DNA of 64,000 nucleotides from Mesorhizobium wenxiniae (lineage in GTDB: Bacteria > Pseudomonadota > Alphaproteobacteria > Rhizobiales > Rhizobiaceae). The first letter of the stretch is position 1. Each line of letters starts with the position of its first letter. Under the pieces are notes generated by a model, which ran no database searches, was not told the DNA's origin, and worked only from the letters and a program-made list of their open reading frames with translations. Shown in pieces: positions 1-7,703 of this stretch. Both the position numbers and the translations under genes were made by a program. The stretch covers positions 186,001 to 250,000 of the forward strand of contig NZ_NPKH01000016.1 of the NCBI RefSeq assembly GCF_002284535.1, in the 5' to 3' direction.

Positions 1-1489
1 CGACAAGCTCAAGACGGTTCCCGACGTCGAGCGGTTCTCGCGCCTGGCGCTGGCCGTCGGTTCCTTTCACAAAAAGGATTTCACCAAGGCCGAGTACTGG
101 CTGAAGCTTTCGCTCGAATCCGACCTCGACCGGCTGATCTCCGGCGTTATGACCGGCTGGGCCAAGCAGGGCGCCGGCGACCCCAGCGAGGCCATGTCCT
201 CCATCGACAGGCTGCAGGGTCCGGACTGGTTCGGCCTCTTCAAATCCTTCCATCGCGCGCTGATCGCCGATGCGTCGGGCCTGCCCGAAAAGGCGGACGC
301 GATCTACGCCGCCACCTTGCAGGACACCGCGACCGGTAGCGCGGCGCCCGAAACCTGGATGCGGAATGCGCAGGCCTATGCCTCCTTCCTTGCCCGCAAG
401 GGCGACAAGGACAAGGCGCTGTCCGTGCTCGATCAGGCCGAGGCATTTGCACCCGGCAAGGTCGAGATATCAGCGCTTCGCGACAGGATCACCAAGGGCG
501 AGAAGGTCGAACCCTTCGTTGCCGGCCCCTCCGACGGCGCCTCGGAAATACTGCTCGATCTCGCCACCGCGCTCAATCGCGGTGGCGGCGAGCCGTTCGT
601 CCGCCTCTATCTGCAATATGCCCTGGCACTGCGGCCCGACAGCGACGCGGCCCTTGTCCAACTCGCCGCCGTTTCCGAGCAGTTGAAGGACGGCGAAGGC
701 GCCATCGCCTTCTATCGGCGCATCCCGGCCAGTTCGCCGCTGAAGCCGCTTTCGGAACTGCAGCTCGGCCTCAACCTTGCCGATCTCGACCGCTATGAGG
801 AGGCCATCGCCCATCTGAAGGCCCTCGTCGAAGCGCATCCCGACGACATGCGCGCCTATCAGGCGCTCGGTGGCGTCTATGCCTCGAAGGAGGATTTCCG
901 CTCCGCGGCCGGTCTCTATGACAAGGCGGTAGCGATGCTGAAGACCCCGACCCGCGCCGACTGGAACATTTTCTACCAGCGCGGCATCGCCTATGAGCGG
1001 CTGAAGGAGTGGCCGAAGGCCGAGCCGAATTTCCGCAAGGCGCTGGAAATGTTCCCCGACCAGCCGCAGGTTCTGAACTATCTCGGCTATTCCTGGGTGG
1101 ACATGAACATCAACCTCGAGGAAGGCCTTCAGATGATCCAGAAGGCCGTCGACCTCAGGCCGAGCGACGGCTACATCGTCGATTCGCTGGGCTGGGCCTA
1201 TTTCCGCCTGGGCAGGTTTGAAGACGCTGTGCGCGAAATGGAGCGTGCCGTGTCGCTGAAGCCGGAAGATCCGGTGCTGAACGATCACCTCGGCGATGCC
1301 TATTGGCGCGTTGGCCGCAGGCTGGAAGCCACCTTCCAGTGGAACCAGGCCCGCGACCTGAAGCCGGATCCCGACGTGCTCGCCGCGTTACAGCAGAAAC
1401 TGCTGAAGGGCCTGCCGCCGATCGAATCCAACACGGCGCAGGAAACCCCGAAGGTCAAGCCCGAACCGGCGCCCGCGCCGAAGGGCTGA
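1..1489 (+). CDS. Tetratricopeptide-repeat protein, 5' end outside the window
   Basis: The frame is open from base 2 to the stop at 1489 (about 495 codons), so the start lies upstream of the window. The sequence is a run of helical TPR units with typical A/G/Y/P spacing, for example YLGYSWVD near 1078-1101 and IVDSLGWAYFRLGRF near 1177-1221. It ends in a Pro/Ala/Lys-rich tail (KPEPAPAPKG). TPR proteins of this size are usually exported or membrane-associated scaffolds, but nothing here fixes a partner. The internal ATG at 149 is only the first ATG in the window, because coding potential continues upstream of it. Identity as a TPR protein is secure; its role is unknown. Confidence 0.9.
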   Translation, partial: DKLKTVPDVERFSRLALAVGSFHKKDFTKAEYWLKLSLESDLDRLISGVMTGWAKQGAGDPSEAMSSIDRLQGPDWFGLFKSFHRALIADASGLPEKADAIYAATLQDTATGSAAPETWMRNAQAYASFLARKGDKDKALSVLDQAEAFAPGKVEISALRDRITKGEKVEPFVAGPSDGASEILLDLATALNRGGGEPFVRLYLQYALALRPDSDAALVQLAAVSEQLKDGEGAIAFYRRIPASSPLKPLSELQLGLNLADLDRYEEAIAHLKALVEAHPDDMRAYQALGGVYASKEDFRSAAGLYDKAVAMLKTPTRADWNIFYQRGIAYERLKEWPKAEPNFRKALEMFPDQPQVLNYLGYSWVDMNINLEEGLQMIQKAVDLRPSDGYIVDSLGWAYFRLGRFEDAVREMERAVSLKPEDPVLNDHLGDAYWRVGRRLEATFQWNQARDLKPDPDVLAALQQKLLKGLPPIESNTAQETPKVKPEPAPAPKG

Positions 1490-1520
1490 CCCTTCGCCTT
1501 GACGCTTGGCAGGCGGCGCT

Positions 1521-1570
1521 CTAGAGCCTGATCCCGAAAAGTTGCAGACTTTTCGGACAAGATCATGCGG
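1521..1570. repeat. Rhizobial intergenic hairpin (GATCCCGAAAA / TTTTCGGACAAGATC type)
   Basis: Between the TPR gene and glyQ, an imperfect inverted repeat pairs CCCGAAAAGT with ACTTTTCGG around a short loop and is followed by AAGATCATGCGG. This is the dispersed hairpin motif common in rhizobial intergenic DNA. Degenerate relatives occur here near 20832, 21376 and 51869. It may also act as a terminator for the TPR gene, though no T-run follows. Confidence 0.65.
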
Positions 1571-1614
1571 TCTCATCCAATAGGTGCCGCATCCCGCCGC
1601 TCCGTGAGGCCGCC

Positions 1615-2562
1615 GTGACCGTTGATATCCCAGCCCATATGCATCCCAGCCGGTCGTTCCAGGGGCTCATCCTGACCTTGCATAACCACTGGGCCGACTA
1701 TGGCTGCGTCGTTCTCCAGCCCTATGACATGGAAGTCGGCGCCGGCACGTTCCACCCGGCGACGACACTGCGCGCGCTCGGGCCAAAGCGCTGGAACGCG
1801 GCCTATGTGCAGCCTTCGCGCCGGCCCAAGGACGGGCGCTACGGCGAGAACCCGAACCGGCTGCAGCACTATTACCAGTACCAGGTGATCCTGAAGCCGA
1901 ACCCGCCTAATCTGCAGGAGCTTTATCTCGGCTCGCTGGCGGCGATCGGCGTCGATCCGCTTCTGCATGACATCCGCTTCGTCGAGGACGACTGGGAAAG
2001 CCCGACGCTGGGCGCCTGGGGGCTGGGCTGGGAGTGCTGGTGCGACGGCATGGAAGTGTCACAGTTCACCTATTTCCAACAGGTCTGCGGCATCGAATGC
2101 GCGCCGGTGGCGGGCGAGCTTACCTACGGGCTGGAGCGGCTGGCCATGTATGTACAGGGCGTCGACAATGTCTACGACCTCAACTTCAACGGCCGCGACG
2201 GCGCCGACAAGGTGACCTATGGCGACGTCTTCCTGCAGGCCGAGCAGGAATATTCGCGGCACAATTTCGAATTCGCCAACACCGCGATGCTGCTTCGGCA
2301 TTTCGAGGACGCCGAAGCCGAGTGCAAGGCGTTGCTCGAAGCCGGCGCGCCTTTCTCCCCCCTCAAGGGGGAGGGGAACCACCGGATGGTATTCCCCGCC
2401 TACGACCAGTGCATCAAGGCCAGCCACGTCTTCAACCTGCTCGACGCGCGCGGCGTGATTTCCGTCACCGAGCGCCAGAGCTACATCTTGCGGGTGCGCA
2501 ATCTGGCGAAAGCCTGCGGCGAGGCGTTTTTGCTGACGCAGGCAGGTGGGCTGGCGGCTTAG
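1615..2562 (+). CDS. glyQ: Glycine--tRNA ligase subunit alpha
   Basis: Catalytic alpha subunit of the heterotetrameric (alpha2beta2) class II glycyl-tRNA synthetase, which charges tRNA-Gly in the cytoplasm. At 315 aa it matches the family length. It contains the N-terminal [19 protein letters not shown] stretch, the [15 protein letters not shown] segment and the C-terminal [18 protein letters not shown] helix. The GTG start at 1615 has a GTGAGG Shine-Dalgarno 5 nt upstream; an in-frame ATG at 1639 is the alternative. Unusual: codons near 2352-2376 read FSPLKGEG from a palindromic repeat hairpin, directly before the conserved [16 protein letters not shown] block. The beta subunit gene glyS lies 0.9 kb downstream, separated by a DUF559 unit. 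Confidence 0.97.
   Translation: MTVDIPAHMHPSRSFQGLILTLHNHWADYGCVVLQPYDMEVGAGTFHPATTLRALGPKRWNAAYVQPSRRPKDGRYGENPNRLQHYYQYQVILKPNPPNLQELYLGSLAAIGVDPLLHDIRFVEDDWESPTLGAWGLGWECWCDGMEVSQFTYFQQVCGIECAPVAGELTYGLERLAMYVQGVDNVYDLNFNGRDGADKVTYGDVFLQAEQEYSRHNFEFANTAMLLRHFEDAEAECKALLEAGAPFSPLKGEGNHRMVFPAYDQCIKASHVFNLLDARGVISVTERQSYILRVRNLAKACGEAFLLTQAGGLAA
2355..2376. repeat. Palindromic repeat hairpin inside glyQ (family A, single stem)
   Basis: CTCCCC and the complementary GGGGAG arms around a CCTCAAG centre form a compact stem inside the glyQ frame. It has the same core and the same reading frame (S-P-L-K-G-E) as the terminal stems of the two elements inside glyS (S-P-L-E-G-E/K). It may be a remnant or partial insertion of that family. 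Confidence 0.6.
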
Positions 2563-2741
2563 CTCCAGAGGCAATTTGCGATTTCGACTGAAGCGCTGAT
2601 TGGCAGTACACCTTGGCCGCTGGAACCAGCCATCGTCCGCAGCGCCTGTCTAACGCCAGGCATCGTGAACGTGCCATGAGCCTGCGCCGCGAAACAGGCG
2701 CTGAGCGCGAGGATCTGCAGGAATGTCGATGCCGTCTTCAT
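2559..2741 (-). CDS. Possible small secreted protein or gene remnant (60 aa)
   Basis: A 60-codon frame begins [20 protein letters not shown], which looks like a signal peptide with cleavage near AQAHG, and then runs into an unrecognised short tail. It overlaps the glyQ stop by 4 nt and has no clear Shine-Dalgarno. It could be a truncated secreted protein or chance. I recognise no family. Confidence 0.2.
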   Translation of the reverse strand: MKTASTFLQILALSACFAAQAHGTFTMPGVRQALRTMAGSSGQGVLPISASVEIANCLWS

Positions 2742-2938
2742 GGTCGTTCAGCCAATAGTCCTCTGCCTGAGCGTTGGTCGCTTCAGCGCTGCGTTCGGTT
2801 CATGGAAATCTGTGATCCAAGGACGGATAGCCCCGCTTCGACCCGACAGGCAGCGGAATATTTTTGGAAATCGCCGGTAAACATGCCGATTGCATGGGGA
2901 AGGGTGACAGCAGCCAGCCGAGTTGCTATGCCCTCTTT
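2742..2938. other. Intergenic stretch with no recognisable gene
   Basis: Together with the doubtful small ORF at 2559-2741, this is the roughly 375-bp gap between glyQ and the DUF559 unit. A long plus-strand frame runs through it from 2613 into the DUF559 gene, but that part lacks recognisable domains and has unlikely Cys/Arg-rich composition. I treat it as non-coding or decayed sequence. Confidence 0.5.
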
Positions 2939-2990
2939 ACCTCCCCCTCGATGGGGGAGGTCGCCGCGAAGCGGCGGGTGGGGGTGCCGG
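2939..2990 (+). repeat. Family A palindromic repeat, left half of the DUF559 unit
   Basis: A stem (2939-2961) and an adjacent second stem CGCCGCGAAGCGGCG (2962-2976) are followed by GGTGGGGGTGCCGG. The order matches the left ends of the glyS elements: outer C/G stem, variable stem, then the G-run. It ends about 12 bp before the DUF559 start codon, so it would be part of that gene's leader. Confidence 0.7.
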
Positions 2991-3002
2991 GGCGATTTGC
3001 CA

Positions 3003-3383
3003 ATGCCGAAGCTTGACCGGTTCAAGCTGCAGTCTGCGCAACGGCTTCGGGCGGCAATGACCGATGAGGAACGCATCTTGTGGCGGCATCTCTGGCGAAT
3101 CCCCGTGGAAGGCGCGCACTTCCGTAAACAAGCATCCGTCGGGATTTACTTTCCGGACTTCATGTCCCATCGGCTGAAATTGATCATCGAGGTCGACGGT
3201 GCCCACCACAGCTTTGATGGCCAGCAGCGCCGTGATGAGGTTCGAACGAAGTGGTTCGAAACCCAGGGCTATCGCGTGATCCGCTTCTGGAACCATGAAG
3301 TGAAAAACGAACTGGATTCCGTGCTTGATACGATCTATGCGGCGGTGGAAGAACGGAAATTACACCTTCGCCCCGAGAGATAA
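3003..3383 (+). CDS. DUF559 domain protein (PD-(D/E)XK/Vsr-like endonuclease fold)
   Basis: 126 aa from ATG 3003 (MPKLDRFKLQSAQRLR). Family features visible are the N-terminal RLRAAMTDEERILWRHLW helix, FRKQASVGIYFPDF, LIIEVDGAHH with the acidic E-x-D followed by HH, and the C-terminal GYRVIRFWNHEV strand. DUF559 proteins are small and predicted to have a Vsr-like nuclease fold; their biological role is poorly known. The frame extends upstream to 2613, but only the part from 3003 matches the family. The gene is enclosed by inverted palindromic repeats, which suggests it is cargo or an effector of that element. Catalytic activity is not demonstrated. Confidence 0.88.
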   Translation: MPKLDRFKLQSAQRLRAAMTDEERILWRHLWRIPVEGAHFRKQASVGIYFPDFMSHRLKLIIEVDGAHHSFDGQQRRDEVRTKWFETQGYRVIRFWNHEVKNELDSVLDTIYAAVEERKLHLRPER

Positions 3384-3409
3384 CGCAGAGGGCGCTGGTG
3401 ACCGAGACG

Positions 3410-3462
3410 CCGCCACCCCACCCCGGCGCTGACGCGCCGACCCTCCCCATCAAGGGGAGGGT
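3410..3462 (-). repeat. Family A palindromic repeat, right half of the DUF559 unit
   Basis: Read on the minus strand it gives an outer stem ACCCTCCCCTTGATGGGG with its partner, a second stem CGGCGCGTCAGCGCCG, then GGGTGGGGTGG. This mirrors the left half at 2939-2990. It ends one base before the GAGGAG Shine-Dalgarno of glyS (3463-3468), so it forms the 5' leader of glyS. Confidence 0.7.
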
Positions 3463-3475
3463 GAGGAGCTAATTT

Positions 3476-6061
3476 ATGCCCGACCTGCTTTTAGAACTCC
3501 GTTCGGAAGAGATTCCCGCGCGCATGCAGCGCAAGGCGGCGGGCGACCTGAAGAAGATGATGACGGACGGTTTGGTCGAGGCCGGGCTGACCTATGAGGC
3601 GGCGCGCGAATATTGGACGCCGCGGCGGCTCGCGCTCGACATTCGCGGCGTGACCGCGCGCTCGAAGGACATCAGCGAGGAGATCAAGGGGCCTTCGACC
3701 AAGGCTCCCGAACAAGCGGTCCAGGGTTTTCTGCGCAAGGCCGGTCTCTCCTCGATCGCCGAGGCGCATATCCATGCCGATCCGAAGAAGGGAGACTTCT
3801 ATGTCGCCCATATTGCGAAGCCGGGCCGGGCGGCGGAAGAAATCATTGCCGAGTTGGTTCCAGGCGTCATCCGCGATTTTCCATGGCCGAAATCGATGCG
3901 CTGGGGGCCGGCCTCGGCGAAACCCGGATCGTTGCGCTGGGTGCGGCCGCTGCAATCCATCCTCTGCACCTTCGGCCCTGAGACCGAGGAGCCGGTGGTC
4001 GTCGATTTCGAGATCGACGGCATCCGCTCGGGCAACGTAACGTACGGCCACCGTTTTCACGCCCCGGGCGCGATCACCGTGCGCCGCTTCGACGACTATG
4101 CCGCCAAGCTGGAGGCGGCGAAGGTCGTGCTCGACGCCGACCGGCGAAAGGAGATCATCCTTTCCGACGCCAGGAATCTGGCTTTCGCCAACAGGCTCGA
4201 CCTTGTCGAGGACGAGGGGCTGCTCGAGGAGGTGTCAGGCTTGGTCGAGTGGCCTGTGGTGCTGATGGGCGAGTTCGAGCAAGACTTTCTCGCCATTCCG
4301 GCCGAGGTGATCCGGCTGACCATCCGCGCCAACCAGAAGTGTTTCGTCGCGCGGCCGCAGGGCGTCGGTGAAGAGCTTTCCAACCGCTTCATCCTGACCG
4401 CCAATATCGAAGCCAAGGATGGCGGCAAGGAGATCGCCTACGGCAACGGCAAGGTGGTGCGCGCGCGGCTGTCCGACGCGCTCTATTTCTGGAAGACCGA
4501 CCAGGGCGACCTGCCTGATCTCGACCAGTTGCAGGCATCGGCGGAAAAGTTCGGGCTCGATCTCAAAAAGCCGCTCGACCAGCGCATGGCCCGCCTCGAC
4601 CATCTCGGCGTCACCTTCCATGCCAAACTCGGCACCCTAGGTGAGCGGGTGGAGCGGATTGTACGGCTTGCTGAGGAGTTGGCGCCGATCGTAGCGAGTT
4701 CAATCTCCCCCCTTGAGGGGGAGATGGCCGGCAGGCCAGAGGGGGTGGCTGCGCGTGAAACTCCGGCATCCTCTGTCCGCGATAGGGCGTCGCGTCAGGA
4801 CGTGCCGACCCCCTCTGTCGCCTTCGGCGACATCTCCCCCTCAAGGGGGGAGATTCCCGCGCTCGCACGTCGCGCTGCCGTCTTGGCCAAGGCCGATCTC
4901 ACCACCGAAGTGGTCGGCGAATTCCCCGAATTGCAGGGCGCCATGGGCCGCAAATACGCGCTGCTACAGGGAGAGCATCCCTCGGTCGCCGCCGCGATTG
5001 AGGAACATTATAAGCCGCAGGGCCCGTCCGACCGTGTTCCGACCGACCCGGTATCGGTGGCCGTAGCGCTCGCCGACAAGCTCGACACGCTGGTCGGCTT
5101 CTGGGCGATTGACGAAAAGCCGACGGGGTCAAAGGATCCCTATGCGCTGAGAAGAGCAGCGCTAGGGGTGATCAGGATCTTGGTCGAGAATGGCGTGCGG
5201 CTACCGGTCCAGCGCCAGTTTCTTAACGCACTGTTCGGACTTACCTACAATGGCGGTAATCGTTTTTCGGTGGTCTGGCGAGCGGATGACGGGGGTGATT
5301 TCACTACTGGCGTTGGATCGGCCGATGATCTGCTCAGTGAGCGAGCAGGTTTGTTGTCCTCGGAGGTACGTGGCGTAGAACCCCCAGACCATTCTGCGGC
5401 TGAAATAATTGCCGACCTCATCTCCTTCTTCCACGATCGCTTAAAAGTCTATTTGCGCGACCAGGGTGCGCGGCATGATTTGATAGATGCGGTGTTGTCA
5501 GCGGGCTCGCGCCTGATCTCCCCCCTTGAGGGGAAGATGTCGCCGAAGGCGACAGAGGGGGTCGCCGACCCACGCAAGACGACCCCCTCTGCCCTGCCGG
5601 GCATCTCCCCCTCAAGGGGGGAGATTGGCCAATCGTCCAACGACGATCTCCTCCAAATCGTCCGCCGCGTCCAAGCACTTGGCTCCTTCCTCGACACCGA
5701 GGACGGCAGGAACCTGCTTGCCGGCACCAAGCGTGCGGCCAACATCCTGGCCGCCGAGGAGAAGAAGAAAACGACGGTTGCCGAACGTGTTGAGCCGGGT
5801 CTATTCCGGGAAGATGCCGAAAAAACGCTGTTTGCCGCGGTAAATCAAGCCGAGAAGGAAGCCGGCCAAGCGATTCACAATGAAGACTTTTCCGCCGCCA
5901 TGCTGGCGCTCAGCGCGTTGCGTGAACCGGTTGATTCATTCTTTGAACGCGTTCTTGTGAATGATGAGGACCAGGCCGTTCGTGCCAATCGTCTGGCACT
6001 GCTGGCGCGCATCCGGGCAGCGACCGACCAGGTTGCGGATTTCTCGAAGATCGCCGGCTGA
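3476..6061 (+). CDS. glyS: Glycine--tRNA ligase subunit beta, with two in-frame repeat insertions
   Basis: Beta subunit of glycyl-tRNA synthetase, partner of GlyQ, contributing tRNA recognition. It begins [18 protein letters not shown], the family's hallmark N-terminus, and ends in an anticodon-binding DALR-type helical domain ([20 protein letters not shown] then [20 protein letters not shown]). ATG 3476 has GAGGAG 7 nt upstream. At 861 aa it is well above the roughly 690-750 aa usual for the family. Two insertions explain much of this: residues about 410-460 (ISPLEGEM to ISPSRGEI) and about 681-717 (ISPLEGKM to ISPSRGEI), both translated palindromic repeats. Residues about 580-645 also look unusual and come from DNA less GC-rich than the rest. 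Confidence 0.96.
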   Translation: MPDLLLELRSEEIPARMQRKAAGDLKKMMTDGLVEAGLTYEAAREYWTPRRLALDIRGVTARSKDISEEIKGPSTKAPEQAVQGFLRKAGLSSIAEAHIHADPKKGDFYVAHIAKPGRAAEEIIAELVPGVIRDFPWPKSMRWGPASAKPGSLRWVRPLQSILCTFGPETEEPVVVDFEIDGIRSGNVTYGHRFHAPGAITVRRFDDYAAKLEAAKVVLDADRRKEIILSDARNLAFANRLDLVEDEGLLEEVSGLVEWPVVLMGEFEQDFLAIPAEVIRLTIRANQKCFVARPQGVGEELSNRFILTANIEAKDGGKEIAYGNGKVVRARLSDALYFWKTDQGDLPDLDQLQASAEKFGLDLKKPLDQRMARLDHLGVTFHAKLGTLGERVERIVRLAEELAPIVASSISPLEGEMAGRPEGVAARETPASSVRDRASRQDVPTPSVAFGDISPSRGEIPALARRAAVLAKADLTTEVVGEFPELQGAMGRKYALLQGEHPSVAAAIEEHYKPQGPSDRVPTDPVSVAVALADKLDTLVGFWAIDEKPTGSKDPYALRRAALGVIRILVENGVRLPVQRQFLNALFGLTYNGGNRFSVVWRADDGGDFTTGVGSADDLLSERAGLLSSEVRGVEPPDHSAAEIIADLISFFHDRLKVYLRDQGARHDLIDAVLSAGSRLISPLEGKMSPKATEGVADPRKTTPSALPGISPSRGEIGQSSNDDLLQIVRRVQALGSFLDTEDGRNLLAGTKRAANILAAEEKKKTTVAERVEPGLFREDAEKTLFAAVNQAEKEAGQAIHNEDFSAAMLALSALREPVDSFFERVLVNDEDQAVRANRLALLARIRAATDQVADFSKIAG
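4703..4854. repeat. Family A palindromic element inserted in frame in glyS (copy 1)
   Basis: 152 bp bounded by inverted ATCTCCCCCC/GGGGGGAGAT stems. The left half is a stem, then GGCCGGCAGGCC, then AGAGGGGGT. The right half is ACCCCCTCT, then GTCGCCTTCGGCGAC, then the outer stem. It starts exactly at a codon boundary of glyS and adds about 51 residues without a stop. Halves of the same design flank the DUF559 gene upstream. Confidence 0.85.
5516..5625. repeat. Family A palindromic element inserted in frame in glyS (copy 2)
   Basis: 110 bp with the same outer stems as copy 1. Its inner stems are GTCGCCGAAGGCGAC on the left and GCCCTGCCGGGC on the right, and its core is shorter. It too begins at a codon boundary and reads ISPLEGKM at the left end and ISPSRGEI at the right, the same element frame as copy 1. 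Lengths 152 and 110 are both 2 mod 3, so one additional base (mod 3) at each site keeps the gene in frame. Confidence 0.85.
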
Positions 6062-6091
6062 GCGCGAGCGTTCGTCATAGCCTTCGAACGG

Positions 6092-6547
6092 CTATCTGGC
6101 CTGCTCGATCTCGGGAATGGGCGTCGGTTGCGGCGTTGCCGGCTCAGGCGGGCTGTTCGTTGCCGTTATCTTTTTGTCGGATCTGGTGGCCGCCCCAGGT
6201 GCTGCAGCGGTTGTCGCGGCAGGCGCGGCGCTCGGGGCCGGCTTTGCGAAGGCATCGCCGACGATGCCGCCGCGAATGATCATCGGGCTTTGCATGAAAT
6301 CATGCTTGGGCTTGGGCTGGCTCGGGATCGCAGCAACTTTTTCATAGGTGACATCAGGCACTGGTTCGCCGAGCGCCACGATCGATAGCGTCGAGGAGCT
6401 CCCAGCCACCTTCACCGGTTCAGGCGCGCCGAGCTTGACGACGGACGGCGTCGAGGATGGTGCACCGAGAACAACGAAGGACGAAGCGTGTGCTCCGCCC
6501 GCCGCCAGAGTGAGACCAAGCGCTCCCAGGATACGCACCCAGACCAT
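6092..6547 (-). CDS. Secreted Ala/Pro-rich protein of unknown function
   Basis: 151 aa from ATG 6547 (MVWVRILGALGLTLAAGGAHA), which is a typical Sec signal peptide. AGGGG lies about 8 nt upstream; a longer in-frame start at 6565 lacks this support. The mature part carries two related motifs, SFVVLGAPSSTPSVVKLGAP and LSIVALGEP, then a low-complexity Ala/Pro/Thr region. This suggests a periplasmic or envelope protein. I do not recognise a family. It is convergent with glyS (30 bp apart) and divergent from the Sua5 gene. Confidence 0.6.
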   Translation of the reverse strand: MVWVRILGALGLTLAAGGAHASSFVVLGAPSSTPSVVKLGAPEPVKVAGSSSTLSIVALGEPVPDVTYEKVAAIPSQPKPKHDFMQSPMIIRGGIVGDAFAKPAPSAAPAATTAAAPGAATRSDKKITATNSPPEPATPQPTPIPEIEQAR

Positions 6548-6716
6548 GATAGATCCCCTGCCCAACAGGCAGTCAACATACCGTCCGGGAATTGATGCGG
6601 GCTTGCGAGGAAAGCTAGCATTTTAGCGATTTGGTAATTCGCTAACGCCCGGACTTGCCCCGTAAACGTCACCGTATTACGCACCCACATCTGTGAGGTC
6701 CTGCTTCTGTAAGGTG

Positions 6717-7694
6717 ATGAGAGTGGCTGAGATACTTGCCGCCGGCGAGGCGATGGAGCGGGCGCTGGCGCTGCTCGAAGGCGGTGATGTCGTCGCCATT
6801 CCGACGGAAACCGTCTACGGGCTGGCCGCCGACGCCACCAATGGCGTCGGCGTAGCGCGCATCTTCGAGGTCAAGGGCCGGCCGCGCTTCAACCCGCTGA
6901 TCGCCCATGTTGCCGATCTGGCGATGGCCGAGCACATCGCGCTGTTCGATTCCCTCTCGAAAAGACTGGCGCAGACATTCTGGCCGGGACCGCTGACGAT
7001 GGTGCTGCCGCAGCGGCCCGGCAACGGCATTCATCCGCTGGTCACCGCCGGGCTGGATACGATCGCGCTGCGCATGCCGAAAGGCTTTGGCGGCGAACTG
7101 ATCGCTAGGCTCGGACGCCCGCTCGCAGCGCCCAGCGCCAATTCCTCAGGCAAGATCAGCGCCACGACAGCCAAGGCAGTGGCGGCGGATCTCGGTGCAA
7201 AAATCAAGCTGGTGGTCGATGGTGGCGCAACGTCCGTCGGGCTCGAATCGACGATCGTCAAGATCGAGGGCGGAAAGCTGCGGCTGCTGCGACCGGGAGG
7301 CATTGCCGCCGAGGAGATTGAAGCGGTCGCCGGCACGACGCTGTCGCGCGGTGCGACGGGCATCGAGGCGCCGGGCATGCTCGCCTCGCATTACGCGCCG
7401 GGTGCTGCGGTGCGGGTCAACGCCGCAAAAGTCGCAAAGGGCGAAGCCTTGCTGGCGTTCGGCCCCCGCCGTGCCGAAGGCTGGCAAGGTGCTGCTGCTT
7501 TGCGCAACCTGTCGGAGACCGGCGACCTGCGTGAAGCCGCGGCCAACCTCTTTGCCCACATGCAGGATCTCGATCGCAGCGGCGCCAAGACAATCGCCGT
7601 CGAGCCGATTCCGTTCGACGGGCTGGGCGAGGCGATCAACGACCGGCTTTCGCGCGCTGCCGCCCCTCGTGACAAGATCGATTGGGCACCATAG
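6717..7694 (+). CDS. L-threonylcarbamoyladenylate synthase (Sua5/YrdC/YwlC family)
   Basis: Makes threonylcarbamoyl-AMP from threonine, bicarbonate and ATP, the first step of t6A modification of ANN-decoding tRNAs. 325 aa with two parts: the N-terminal YrdC-like domain (IPTETVYGLAADA, KGRPRFNPLIAHV, LAAPSANSSGKIS) and a C-terminal Sua5 domain (GMLASHYAPGA near residue 220). The length fits the long Sua5 form rather than the short TsaC form. I prefer ATG 6717 with AAGG just upstream; GTG 6693 is also in frame. The next gene starts 9 bp downstream, so the two may be co-transcribed. Confidence 0.92.
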   Translation: MRVAEILAAGEAMERALALLEGGDVVAIPTETVYGLAADATNGVGVARIFEVKGRPRFNPLIAHVADLAMAEHIALFDSLSKRLAQTFWPGPLTMVLPQRPGNGIHPLVTAGLDTIALRMPKGFGGELIARLGRPLAAPSANSSGKISATTAKAVAADLGAKIKLVVDGGATSVGLESTIVKIEGGKLRLLRPGGIAAEEIEAVAGTTLSRGATGIEAPGMLASHYAPGAAVRVNAAKVAKGEALLAFGPRRAEGWQGAAALRNLSETGDLREAAANLFAHMQDLDRSGAKTIAVEPIPFDGLGEAINDRLSRAAAPRDKIDWAP

Positions 7695-7703
7695 TTTCCA
7701 CCT

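Larger units (their letters stand above)
2939..3462. mobile_element. Candidate composite element: DUF559 gene between inverted palindromic ends
   Basis: Both ends have the same three-part design. From outside inwards these are a stem ACCTCCCCCT/GGGGGAGGT (right end ACCCTCCCC/GGGGAGGGT), a second GC-rich stem (CGCCGCGAAGCGGCG on the left, CGGCGCGTCAGCGCCG on the right), and a G-rich GGGTGGGG-type stretch. The right end (3410-3462) is inverted relative to the left (2939-2990). The only gene inside is the DUF559 ORF. The two small elements in glyS share this end architecture with only 20-60 bp between their halves. The architecture is visible in the sequence; mobility is inferred. Confidence 0.5.

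Noticed and set aside
2613..3002. Upstream extension of the DUF559 frame (130 codons)
   Set aside because: The Cys/Arg-rich translation has no similarity to DUF559 and includes the repeat; the family start is at 3003.
2339..5640. CRISPR-like array at the glyQ-glyS locus
   Set aside because: The repeats are palindromic, inverted, unevenly spaced and partly coding; there are no uniform spacers and no cas genes.
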